64,000 bases of DNA from assembly GCF_019578655.1 (NCBI RefSeq), contig NC_063258.1:434001-498000 (forward strand), written 5' to 3'. The notes under the pieces were generated by a model that saw only the letters and a list, made by a program, of their open reading frames with translations, had not been told where the DNA came from and did not search any database. Source of the DNA: Ricinus communis. Its lineage: Eukaryota > Streptophyta > Magnoliopsida > Malpighiales > Euphorbiaceae. Positions 1-10,755 of the stretch are shown one piece after another; position 1 is the first letter of the stretch, and each line of letters opens with the position of its first letter. A program made the position numbers and the translations under genes.

Positions 1-637
1 AGAGGAAATATTCTATATGAACTCACCACAGAACCATTCTTTTTGTTTGGTGCCAATAGCAAACTGCATTGTAGTTGTCAAATTCTTTTCTGGAGTATGT
101 ACCAAATGCTGCATTCTGGCCACTTTATTTCACATGTTTCATTTTATTAATATGCTGGAAGCGGAAAATCACTTGACAATGAGGAAATATTCAATTGATT
201 TTGCTTTCAGAAGTTGCCATTAACATTTCATATCTTTGCTGTCTTCAAAACTTTTGAGGAGATCACGCAGAGTAAGTATTTATATGGTTTGACATGAGCT
301 AGTCAATTGGACTAGAAGATGTCAGCTCACACTAAGGTGTCAATTTTGGATCTAATTCGGGATTTTCCTTGAGAGGTGTCGGAGAGGAGTCAGAATGTAA
401 TAATATCTTTGCATACAGATATAGAAGAAAACACATGCTATTGTATTTTGGTTTCGTTCACCTTCATCATTTTCTTCATTTCTAATGTGAAAATCTGGTT
501 CTGAAAACTATATTCAGATTTAATTCATTATCCAGATTTGGTCGATTAGTTTTCTGCATAAATATAATAGCATACTGTGCATATATAATGGAAGATGCAT
601 TGCAGCCAATTAAAGTGCTCAAGTTGGCTACTTTCAG

Positions 638-829
638 GTTCTTGCTGAGATTAGACCATACCTTGCTGGGACAGGAGGAGGAGTACTTGAACTTGTTCAA
701 ATTGATGATTACATTGTCAAGGTTAGGCTTAGTGGGCCTGCAGCTGGGGTTATGACTGTCCGTGTTGCTCTGACACAAAAACTGAGAGATAAGATACCTG
801 CCATTGCAGCTGTCCAACTGATAGATTGA
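638..829 (+). CDS. Chloroplast NifU-like protein (NFU1/2/3 type), 3'-terminal exon only
   Basis: The 63 codons before the TGA at 827-829 read from [14 protein letters not shown] through [18 protein letters not shown] to IAAVQLID. This is the second, degenerate Nfu domain found at the C-terminus of plant chloroplast NFU proteins, which scaffold Fe-S clusters for photosystem I and other stromal acceptors. As expected for that second domain, it lacks the CxxC cluster-binding pair; GPAAGVMT stands where the first domain has the cysteines. A pyrimidine-rich acceptor ending in CTTTCAG sits at 631-637. I find no other Nfu exon in bases 1-637, so the rest of the gene lies left of the window behind an intron of at least 637 bp, or this is an orphan exon. 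The frame is fully open. The family call is strong; which paralogue it is cannot be told. Confidence 0.87.
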   Translation, partial: VLAEIRPYLAGTGGGVLELVQIDDYIVKVRLSGPAAGVMTVRVALTQKLRDKIPAIAAVQLID

Positions 830-2201
830 TAACCAATTATGAGAACGATAATTCACTGTAAAGGGAAATATTTAGCATTTCATGGTAAAGCATTCATGTT
901 CAAATGAAGAGTTTGATTGTATGATCAATTTTTCACCTGGGAAATGATTGGTTTCCTGACAGTATAAATCCATTTATTCTTATATCTGATATGAGAAAAT
1001 AATTCATCTTTGAAACAGTTTTTTTTTTTTGTTTGAAACTTTCATATAAATTCGTGGGAATCATTAATCAGCAGCAACTAGGCAAAACATTTAATGTATC
1101 AACTCATATATATAAACCTAGCCACCTGAATTGCTCTGAAACAGTCCGAGTAATATTCACAAGACTTTTTGATGAATTTACCAATACCCAAAACCACAGG
1201 GGGAAGCTATCATATATATAAAAAGAATCATTCGCTTTGAGAACTGCTTCTTGTTTGCTTGATTATCAGCTGAAATTCCGATCTCTAAATTCGTATTCTA
1301 TGTATTCATAAAAAATGAATATTGTACTGAATCTTATAGGTATTGCAGTGTCCAAAACCTCAGAATGTAGATTTGAACTTGATCAAAAGGCATCAGTTAT
1401 TTATGAATGACTTTTGAATGCAGCTTGGTGTGATTACATTGATGTCACTTTGACAGAAAGGCAGGGCTACTGCTGACTTTGTCACTACAAAAGTTGTTCA
1501 TAACCTGGAAGCGAAGTAAAAAGAAATTGAACGTTCATCTGCTTCAAGGAGTGAAATATGGAGTGAAAACAACTCTTTTGTGTTGATTTATGACCGGTCA
1601 TTTTAGTTGTTTGAACTTACCGCTTAAAGCCCTTTAACATATTTATACTTTGACAATGTGGTCTACTCTATCTAACATTATGCTCAGTCTTGCTGCTGAT
1701 TTAAAAAAACCCAGTCTTTGAAACGCACTCTGCAGAAAAGATTGACCACTATGATCACAAAGTTCTAGTAGTTTTCATTCTTAGTTCTCTGCCCATCAAT
1801 CAATGGGAACCACTCCCAGGCACCCACAACAATTGACTGGCAATTTCTGATTACTTTACATAAACTGTTAGCCCTCAATAATCCTCAGGTGGAATTCATA
1901 AACCCATGTTAAGATTTTGAAATAGCTTTTTCTTTCATCTGAATTCTGGAAAATTTCGCATCTTATGATGAGGGCATTATCTAGAAGCATATGCAGGAAA
2001 TATATTTCAGTAATAATATGGACTACTTTGCAGTAAGTGGTGTTCAAAGTCTGTTTCTCTTATCATACTTACACTACATGGTATCTCACAGTAACATTTC
2101 AGTTACAGTAACAGCCAGCTTAAAATGTGGTGTGCTGCCTTAGAAAACATTTTACATCTCTATCGTTTGATTCACTTGTTGAAAAGTTTTTCCGACCACT
2201 A
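830..2201. other. NFU 3' UTR and intergenic spacer
   Basis: AT-rich DNA between two convergent genes, the NFU exon on the plus strand and the small plastid protein gene on the minus strand. The first few hundred bases are presumably NFU 3' UTR. I see no convincing coding frame, repeat or RNA gene. Confidence 0.5.
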
Positions 2202-2245
2202 CTACTCATCTTCGTCTCTTGATCTACTCATCTTCGTCTCTTGAT
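2202..2245. repeat. Perfect 22-bp tandem duplication across a stop codon
   Basis: Bases 2202-2223 and 2224-2245 are identical 22-mers. The second copy holds the last codons (GSRDEDE) and the TAG of the minus-strand gene; the first copy lies just past that stop, in its 3' UTR. The duplication therefore leaves the protein unchanged. Confidence 0.9.
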
Positions 2246-4135
2246 CCAAAGAATCTCCTGATCACCGCGGCAGCAGCGCCAAGAAACATGAATAGAACCA
2301 GGGTATCGAATCCACCTCCAATACCAACGGCAACACCAGGACCTGGTGCAAAGAAAGAAAAAGGCGACCAGCCCCAGCCACCATAGAATGGCACTCCATA
2401 ACCATACCCATATCCACCAACTAAAGGTGGGGCAACAGGTGGATTGACGTATATATTCGTCCTACCATAAAATGAAGGACAAAATTAAAACATCACAAAT
2501 GTAGAACACATTTATCATCTTACAAGTTAAATTGGTTAAAGTAAGAAAGAAAAGAAAAAAGGTATCAGCTGAACTTTCTAAACAGATTATACTGATTTTC
2601 ATCCCACTAAGCATGAAGGACATCATACTTTTTGCAAGGCATCCAAGCTTTGCCACTTTAACTCGAGTAAGAAACACTACTACTTTGAAACTTTTCTTTG
2701 GATGATAAATCTTACTTGAGCAACCCTGTGATGCTTAACCTATTCTTTTTGCCTTTAAGATTGTGCTAACCAGACTCTGTTGATCCATGACAGTCTCAAT
2801 TACTGTCAGTTCTGATGATTTATTCTGTTATCAAGTTTTTCACATGTTCAAATAATATTCTAGTATAGCAATGTATCTTTGCCATTTTTTTCTAAATGCA
2901 CTATGTTTCTAGATATGGAAATTCCCTATTGCCCACAACAGTTCACATCAGAAATCCAAACCAGTAGGTGAAACACTACTATCTTTTATTTGTGAGTAAC
3001 TATGCACAGAGTTCTACTCTTGCTTTCATTTTGTGCACATAACACAAAATAGAAAACAGGAAAACAGTTAGTTCAGAACTTCAATATGCAGTTCATCAGA
3101 AAAAGAAATTTACAAATTGAGTAAAGATATGAAGCAATAACCATAAGTTCCTGCAGTTGTTATTAACCTAATGTGATATGCTAGAGCTCCATGCTAACAA
3201 AAATTTATTTTTAAAGGTGAGGGCAAGGGTGCTAAGGATTGAACTCAACACGTCCTACATTATGAGACAGACATTTAATACTAATAGTCCATTAGTCTTA
3301 TGAATCGCAACTCTTAATAAATAATACCACATGTTGTAATCATAGTGGAAAGTCTATAATCCTACATGATGAACATGGTTCAACCAAGAATGTTTCTGTT
3401 ATATTATGATGTAGAGACCTATTTTTAATTAGTCCATTATTCTGATGGCATGCCAAAAGTAATTATAGTTTCAATTTAAACTGTTAACAAATCAAGGCTT
3501 TATACATCATATAAGTTAGAGTCTTCCCATGCACTATCAACCAATGGCTACCCTACACCTCCAATTGAACCAAAAAGAAAAAAGAAAATCAAGTATTCCA
3601 TAGTGGGCAATTATGCACCCTGAACATAAAGCTAAATTATGAAAATGGTGGGCAATTATGCACCCTGTACATAAAGCTAAATTATGAAAAGGGTTAACCA
3701 GCAAAATAACGCAATTTCAAGAATATATACCTTGAGTTATTATTGATTCTTGGGGATGACCTAGGAGCAGATGACCTGAAAGCTTGACCACCAACTCTAC
3801 CACCAGACTTGGCAGCTGATGCATCACCAACTGAACCCAGTGTGAGGACTCCAGCTGCCAGTGTCACTATTGCTAGCTTGGCCAATTTGTTCTCTCTTTT
3901 TGTCCTGCCAAAAGTTCAGAGCCCCCAAAGTCAGTGACAAACAAAAACCCAAGAAACAAACTTAACAATCAAATGTAAATCAAGACCATTACCTGCCAGA
4001 ATCATTATGGTCATCTTGTGAGTGCTTGCATGAGATGGTAGAGGTAGATACAAGTTTTGTTTTGGGCTTTTGAATTAGTGGGGCGAGAGAGTTGGCAAAG
4101 AAGCTGTGCTGGGATGATGCTATAGCAATGGTCAT
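2224..4135 (-). CDS. Small glycine-rich plastid membrane protein, DUF1517-like N-terminal region
   Basis: Three exons join in frame with GT-AG introns: 3993-4135, 3731-3904 and 2224-2461, giving 184 residues. The ATG at 4133-4135 starts MTIAIASSQHSFFANSLAPL, a Ser/Thr-rich segment with the look of a chloroplast transit peptide. A hydrophobic stretch follows (LAKLAIVTLAAGVLTLG), then a cleavage-like ASAA and a basic Ser/Arg region (SGGRVGGQAFRSSAPRSSPR). Exon 3 gives a Gly/Tyr/Trp/Pro-rich stretch (GGYGYGYGVPFYGGWGWSPF) and a membrane helix ending GAAAAVIRRFFGSRDEDE. The SGGRxGG...PRS...YGG layout recalls the start of plastid DUF1517 proteins, but the large DUF1517 domain is absent. The likely place is the thylakoid or envelope membrane; the function is unknown. 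No in-frame ATG lies upstream in exon 1. Confidence 0.78.
3215..3335 (-). repeat. tRNA-derived SINE-like insertion inside an intron
   Basis: Read on the minus strand, this part of intron 2 has a short block ending in GAGTTCAATCC, which looks like an RNA polymerase III B box. It is preceded by GTAGGACGTGTT and followed by TAGCACCCTTGCCCTCA. This arrangement is typical of tRNA-derived plant SINEs. The ends and target duplications are not clear, so the limits are approximate. Confidence 0.4.
3603..3692. repeat. 45-bp tandem duplication in an intron
   Basis: Two nearly identical 45-bp units (3603-3647 and 3648-3692), both starting GTGGGCAATTATGCACCCTG, lie in intron 2 of the minus-strand plastid protein gene just past its donor. 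They differ at a few bases, so the duplication is fairly recent. Confidence 0.9.
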
Positions 4136-4290
4136 GTTGTCTGATGCCTTTTGGTCGTTGTTTCTGTTAAAAAACTTCAAGGTTTATTTCTCTGCAAAGT
4201 GCAGGCGTGAAGGGTAGTGTTTCAGATTTTTTTTGAGGCTCATTGTCTTGGCAACATAAATGGTTTTATCCATTTCATGATTGAGATTTA

Positions 4291-4300
4291 GCCACGTGGC
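4291..4300. promoter_or_regulatory. Palindromic G-box upstream of the plastid protein gene
   Basis: GCCACGTGGC is a perfect 10-bp palindrome with the CACGTG core bound by plant bZIP and bHLH factors (HY5, GBF, PIF types). It lies about 155 bp before the ATG of the minus-strand gene, a usual place for a light-responsive element. No strong TATA box is visible between it and the start codon. Confidence 0.55.
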
Positions 4301-6239
4301 GTGACTATATGGCTGGCTGGTGAGTGAAGTTTAAGAAGCTGTATCTTGTCTCTTGAGTTACAAAAATATCTCTAAGAATAAAAAATTTCATAGACTATGA
4401 ACAAGGTATATGTAGAAATTAGGGGGAAGTACAAGTTTTATGTGGTTTAACTTTTTATTATAAAACAGTTTTTTTGATTTTTATTTTGTGATATTTTAAT
4501 ACTATATTGATTTTGTCCAAATTCATTAATACCGTCAATAGTTTTAGCAATTGAATTTTAAATAAAATATAATTGCTGCAAAATCGGTCTTATTGGATAG
4601 ATGACGAACTATAGAATTCTATAGTTTTGTCAAATAATTCAAAAGTTGTCGAAGATTATTAGAATTAAAGAAAAATCAAACTATAAGATTATTTTCTCTT
4701 TTTTTTTTTTCTTTCTAAATTTTATAAAAAAATTGATATGACTAGTATTAAATAAAAACTAAATTAATAACGAATAAAATAGTAGCAAAACCACAAACAA
4801 TTAACATTGAATAAATAAGTTACAAATATTGAATTAATAAGTTAAAGAAAATATCTACCTATATAGTCTAGTTGGGAAAAATATTTCTCCAACTATATCA
4901 TTTTGAGATAGGTAATGTATCAGTCAACTATGCAAGGTCGACAGTATGACTGTTGATTGTTGAGGTGTATGGTTGACAATCAAAATGTGGATCATACACT
5001 CAATCCAACTGTTTTGCAAGACATCTTTGCCATGGTTGCTAGGTAAATAAGCCACCTTAGGCAAATGTTTTAAAAAAATAAGAAAAAGTACCATATGATT
5101 TTGTATTTTTGCACTTAAGTGATTGTGGTTTTTTACGTGACAAATAAGTACTCTGTGATTTAGTTTTCTTACATTTTTACTATCTTATAAACTAATATTT
5201 TTAGATTTTTATGATTTAATATTAGTAATAATGGAATAAAATCTAATTTGGCCACTAGCCTTGTTGCTCGGGTTCAATTTAGTTATTTTCTAAATTTTTA
5301 GACATTTTAGTCCAAATTTTTGCATATTTAGCTGAAATTAGCCCTGTTTTTTACAAAAATGAGAGAGTGAGCTACACATTTCCTAAAAAAAAGAGTGGAT
5401 AGAATGAAAAATAAAAAAAAAATATTAACTTTTTATATTAAATTATTTAAATTTAAAAAATATATATTGATATTTAAATAAAATATAATAAAAAATAAAT
5501 ATTACTATAGTGTTATTACTTTTTTCTTCTTAATAACGATAGTAAAATAGATAGTTACAGTAGTAATGATGCTAAAGGCAGTGGAGATGAGAGTGGTTTC
5601 AATAAGAATAATGGTGATAATAATTGTACTAAAATTATAAAATAGTTTTTAAATAATATTATAATATTATAATTTCTTAATTATTTTTTATTTTCAAAAG
5701 AGAGTGACTCTCACTTTTTTTCTAAAATAGGATTAATTTAAGTCAAATATACAAATTTTTGAGTTAAAAAGTCTATAAATTTAGAAAAAAATGATTAAAT
5801 TAAGCTTGTGTGACAAGATTAATGGCCAAATTACACTTTATTCTTTAATATAATACTCATTTTTAATAACAAAACCACTTATTAAATGATTTAACCTATA
5901 ACTAACTACATCGAATTCATATTAAATAAAATTAGTATATATATTTTAATTTTATTAGGTATAAAAAGAAATAATTTTTTAAAATGAAATTATAATATTT
6001 TTAGGAGTATCATAATAGTTGATTTGATGGTAAATCATCAATAAGTAATTTTATTATTAAAAATAAATATTAATTAATATTAAATTATAAAAATTTAAAA
6101 ATATTAATTTATAAGATAGTAAAAATATAAAAATGAAATAAATCACCAAATATTTGTTTGTCAACAAAAACTATACACTCGTATTTATCTAAGATTGACA
6201 AACTAAAAACCTAGAAAAAGGTTATATATATATATATAT
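4301..6239. other. AT-rich intergenic spacer ending in a TA microsatellite
   Basis: Very AT-rich DNA with scattered poly-A and poly-T runs and no credible ORF. It ends in an uninterrupted (TA)n run at about 6223-6240, exactly at the left edge of the integrated pararetrovirus. Confidence 0.7.
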
Positions 6240-7110
6240 ATTCAACAGAAGATCAACTTCCTCTAGATTTTCTGATGAAACTTCTTCCACTTCAAGCATA
6301 GATATTGGGAGGATTTCAAATTTATCTTATGTTATCTATGCCTCTTATAAAGAACCTGTGCCAACACGAAGCTTACCAAGATTTTCAATATCAGACTTGC
6401 CAAGCCCAAACACCACATTACAAAATGTCAATTACCAAAGCAATGTTCCAAGACTTGTTTACAATGACAGCTAACCAAAGAAAGAAGATGACATAGAATC
6501 TATCTTTACCCCCTCTTCATCATCACCATTGGCAATAAACCAAAATCTAGAAGTAGAGATCAATATGATTTCAAAAGATGTTCAAATCAATAAAAAGCTT
6601 TTACAGTATACGAAACAAACTCCAAATCACATTTTTTGATTGGTTTTAAATTTATTACAAAAAAAATGGTATTTCGTATAATTTCAAAGATAAGGTCATT
6701 AGTCTTGTTACCATTAGGAACAAAGCTCCAGAGTGGAAAGTCGGAGAGAACCAAACCATCTAATCTAAACATCCTCCTCTTAGGAAGATAACTATTCCTT
6801 ATAGAGAGAAGGAAATTGAAGCCACACCTTACAAGCTAGTAGGTGAGGATTTTGAAAAGAATGTCAAAAATATTGTTCAGCAGAATAATCTTTCAAATAC
6901 ATGTCTTAACACACTAGGAAAACAGTTGGTTAGGATAGAAAGCCAGATAAAAAAACCTGCTACAGTCTTGACCTCAGTAGTCTCTAATACTGGTCATTCA
7001 GTAGAAAGGAGTCAAAGAAGAAAACTTAAAAACCCTATCAAATTTGAAAGCCTAGTCAAGACCAATTTCAAAAGCAAACTGAGTTTGCTAGAACAGTCAG
7101 AGAATAGCTT
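6240..7110 (+). pseudogene. Pararetroviral movement protein C-terminal tail and linker, decayed
   Basis: The first 155 bases duplicate the segment at 13964-14118, which lies downstream of the movement-protein core. The rest reads in short broken frames rich in Ser, Asn, Lys and Gln, such as TPSSSSPLAINQ near 6510. It is the expected linker between movement protein and coat protein in a polyprotein. Several stops and shifts are present. No catalytic motif is expected here, so the assignment rests on position. Confidence 0.65.
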
Positions 7111-7119
7111 AGTAAGTTA

Positions 7120-8255
7120 GCCACTTCCGAGTCTTCGGAGAATGTAGTACCAAATACTCCTCAATCTAATAGGAATATCAGTCCTATAGAGCAAGCCCAA
7201 AGCAATGAATCTAATGATTCAGGACCAGAAAGTGTTACTGAAGAAGCCCCCCCTAGATTGACCTGGCATATCCTAGAACTACTGTCCCTGACCTAAGCAT
7301 AGAAAACAAGAATAATATCCTTACCCAGTCTAGATTCAATGCCTCTTCCGTCTATGAGTGAAATATAGATGGAATGTCTGAGTATAACATCCTTGGTCTC
7401 TTACAACAGATGATCATGGCAGCAAATGCCTACAAAATCCAAAGCAGTACCTCTGATAGAGCCATAGCTGAACTTCTTATAGCCAGTTTTTCAGACCAGC
7501 TTAAAGAATGGTGAGATTACTATCTCACTCAAGGCCAACAGCTACAAATCTTAGGTGATATCCAAACCACAGTAGAAGGAACCCCTATCCTAAATGAATT
7601 AGAAAATCTAATTGAGGATGCTGTGTCAACCTTTCTCCTTACGATTTTTCTTCACTTCATAGGAGATCCATCTCACCTCAAAGATAAGAATGTTGAACTT
7701 CTCAGCAATCTAACCACTAAAAAGCTTAGCAATTTCCAAGCTTACAAAGATACTTTCTTAACCAGAGTCATGCTTAGGGAAGACTCCAACCAGCCATTCT
7801 GGAAAGAGAAATTCTTAGCCGGTTTACCTAAAATACTAAGTGAAAGAGTTAGGAAAGTTATCAGAGAAGTCCATAATGGCCAAATCCCTTGTGATCTCTA
7901 TACTTATAGTGAATTAGTTAGTCTTACTCAGAAGAAAGGACTTAAAATTTGCCATGATTTTAAGCTTTAAAGATAGCTCAAATGGGATATAAAGAAAACT
8001 AAGCAAAGTTAGTTTTTGTAATCAATTTGAGTATAATCTCATAAAGCCATCCCTTGCCTACAAAGGAAAATTCTTCAAAACCTTGTAAGAAAATACATTT
8101 TCACAAAAGCAGGAAGGTCCCAAATAATAAAAAAAGTTTTTACAAAAAGCCATCTTCTTCAAAAAAATCTTCAAAACAGAAGTCCAAAAAAGAATTTAGC
8201 AAAATTACTTACTACAAGTGAGGCAAGAAAGGCCATACTTCAAATTATTGTAAGT
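7120..8255 (+). pseudogene. Pararetroviral coat protein with damaged zinc knuckle
   Basis: The best open stretch is 7623-7970, holding FWKEKFLAGLPKILSERVR, a pattern typical of caulimovirid capsid proteins. The same frame upstream is interrupted by TGA at 7512-7514. Further on, at 8210-8251, lies a CX2CX4HX4C RNA-binding knuckle whose His and last Cys remain (KKGHTSNYC). The first Cys codon now reads TAC and the second is TGA, so the knuckle is dead. Many Lys codons between them match the basic region before the knuckle in related capsids. The family call is good and loss of function is clear. Confidence 0.8.
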
Positions 8256-8825
8256 TCTCTAAAAATCTTCAAGAGCTTCACATAGAAGAAGAAGTTTTAA
8301 ATAAAATTTCTGCTCTTCTAGTTGAAACCTCTGAATCAAAATTTTCTAATCCCTCTAATAACGAAGAAGAATTTCAAATTGATGAAATTAAAACCTCATC
8401 CGAATATTCTGAATTAGATTTTGACAAAGTTTCAAAGACTATTAATATGCTCACCAGGCAACAAGAAGCTCTTTTTGAAGCTGTCAATCATGTTAATAAT
8501 CCCCAAATTCAAAAGCAAGTTTTGAAACAAAATTTAAAAACTGAAACCTTATCCCTTCATCTAGTAGGAACACCTACGATCTTACTACGATTTTGAAAAA
8601 AAAAAAAAGTAAAAGCATCCTCTTCCTACTGTCCAAGAACTCCAAAAAGAAATTAAAGTTATTAAAACAGAACTCAAAGAATTAAAAGAAAAGCAACAAA
8701 ATGATTTTGTTTTACTCCAAAGCCTAATTTTAAAGCAAAACGGTGAATCAGATTCTGATGAAAAAAATGATTTTCAAAATCTTAAGGTTTCTAAGAGTGT
8801 TTCAGAAAATTTCATAAATGTTCTA
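8256..8825 (+). pseudogene. Pararetroviral polyprotein linker with coiled-coil segment
   Basis: Acidic Ser/Glu-rich frames are followed by a heptad-like Lys/Glu/Leu stretch (VIKTELKELKEKQQN) near 8650-8700, which looks like a coiled coil. The segment links the capsid knuckle to the protease. A poly-A run near 8597-8608 probably causes a frameshift. Confidence 0.55.
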
Positions 8826-9060
8826 AAAGAAAAAACCTTAAGAAAATATCTCATTCAAATAAAACTTATTTTCCCTGATGATTTTCAAGTAGAAACTATA
8901 GCCTTGTTTGATACCGGAGCAAACCTTAATTGTATCAATTATGAATTAGTTTCTAGAAGGTATTATCAAGAGACAAATGAAAAACTCACTTCTACAAATA
9001 ATTCAAAGATTAAAATTACCAAAAAAACTGAAGCTGCAAGGTTGCTTTAAAAAATATCTT
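8826..9060 (+). pseudogene. Pararetroviral aspartic protease
   Basis: The frame around 8830-9000 contains ALFDTGANLNCI, with the DTG active-site triad at 8910-8918. This is the retropepsin signature that caulimovirids carry between capsid and reverse transcriptase. Its role would be to cut the viral polyprotein. The triad itself is intact, but the flanking polyprotein frame is broken on both sides, so no working enzyme is expected. Confidence 0.8.
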
Positions 9061-9359
9061 CGTTCTTATAAAGGATTCATATCAAACGGTTATTTTAGGG
9101 ACTCCTTTCATTAATTTGATTATTCTCTTCAAAGTAACTACATATGGTATCATTTTCAAAGCTAAAAATTCAAATGTTACTTTTTCTTTTTAGAAAAACC
9201 TAAGAAAAGAAATCTCAATCTTATAAAGACTCACTCGATTTATTATTTTGAGATAAATGCTTTAAGTAAAGAAAAGCAAATTCAGCTACTCCATTTAAAG
9301 TAAGATATGAGTTTACAAAGAACTCAAAGCCAATTACAAAGTAATTTTATTCAAAAAAA

Positions 9360-10190
9360 GATTTTCAAAGGGAAGTTTGTTCAGATCTCCCAAATGCTTT
9401 CTGGAAAAGAAAACAACATATGGTAGATTTACCATATGAAAAGGATTTTAATGAAAGACAAATCCCTACCAAAGCTAGGCCAATTGAAATGAACGAGGTC
9501 TTAGAAAACTATTGTAGGATAGAAATCCAATAGTTAGAGGAAAAAAATTTAATTACCAAATTACAATCCCCTTGGCGTTGTGCAGCTTTTTATGTCAATA
9601 AAAATAGTGAAATAGAAAGGGGTACTCCTAGGTTAGTAATTAACTATAAACCTTTAAACAAAGCTCTTAAGTGGATTAGATATTCTATTCCAAACAAAAG
9701 AGATTTTCTTTAAAAGCTTCATTCTGCTTTCGTTTTTTCAGAATTTGATATGAAGTCAGGATTTTGACAAATCCATGTTCATCCTAAAGACCGTTACAAA
9801 ACTGCATTATAGTTCCATTTGGCCAGTATGAATAAAATGTAATGTCATTTGGTCTAAAAAATATCCCTTCTAAATTTTAAAAAATTATAAATGACATTTT
9901 TAATCCCCATTCAAAGTTCTGCGTTGTGTACATTGATGATGTACTGATTCTTTTAAGTTCTCTTGAACAGCATTTTAAACATTTAGAGACATTTTTCTAT
10001 ATTGTCAAGAAAAATTTCTTAGTTGTCAAAGTCCAAAATCTCTTTATTCCAAACAAAGATAAGATTTCTTAGGCATTACATCTCTCGCGGAACTATTACC
10101 CCAATTGAAAAATCTTTAGCTTTTAATTCAAAGTTTTCTAATAAAATTTTAGAAAAAGATTTAATTACAAAAAATTTTTGACAGTTTAAA
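9360..10190 (+). pseudogene. Pararetroviral reverse transcriptase, interrupted
   Basis: Motifs appear in the right order: the fingers region with PRLVINYKPLNK near 9630, a palm motif near 9750, and the catalytic YIDD at 9929-9940, followed by LILSSSLEQHFKHL. The enzyme would copy pregenomic RNA into DNA. In-frame stops are visible at 9711-9713, 9765-9767 and 9810-9812, and further shifts follow before and after YIDD. The catalytic aspartates are kept, but the chain is cut several times. Confidence 0.88.
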
Positions 10191-10194
10191 CTAT

Positions 10195-10755
10195 GTCATG
10201 GACTTTTATCCAAATTTAAACTATTTGGAAAAGCCTCTCCATAATAAGTTGAAGAAAGATCCTCCTGCATGGTCTAATGAGCATACAAAGATTGTTCAAA
10301 GTATCAAAAAGCAAGTTTATGAAATTCCATATTTACATCTTGTTAATCCATTAGCATTCAAAATAGTTGAAGCTAATGCAACAGATTTAGGTTATGTTGG
10401 AATTCTAAAACAAGTTCAAAGCAATAAAGAATGCATTATCCAGTTTATTTCTGCACACTGGAATGACACAAAAAAAAAATTATTCAACCATCAAAAAAGA
10501 AATTCTTTCAATAGTTATATGAATTTCAAAGTTTTAAAATAATTTTTTAAATCAAAAATTTCTTTTAAGGATTGATTGTAAATCAGCAAAAGAAGTATTA
10601 CAAAAAAATGTTCAAAACATAGCTTCAAAGCAAATTTTTGCCAGATGGCAAACTATTCTTTCTGTTTTTTATTTTGAAATTGAATACATACAGAGAGATT
10701 CAAGTTCAAAATTAGACTTTCTAACCAGAGAGTTTCTTCAAAAACAGGAGTGACA
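10195..10755 (+). pseudogene. Pararetroviral RNase H domain, catalytic residue changed
   Basis: The open frame 10198-10542 contains EANATDLGYVGILKQ, which is the first RNase H motif. The Asp usually found in this motif is Asn (AAT at 10375-10377). A frame break follows near 10540. The continuation includes RWQTIL and a segment ending FLTREFLQ near 10740, where the polyprotein normally ends. The domain would remove RNA during reverse transcription. Both the Asn change and the breaks argue that it is inactive. Confidence 0.8.

Noticed and set aside
3989..4180. Longer N-terminus for the plastid protein starting at 4180
   Set aside because: The first codon there is TTG, not ATG; the first in-frame ATG is 4133-4135, which also gives a normal transit-peptide start.
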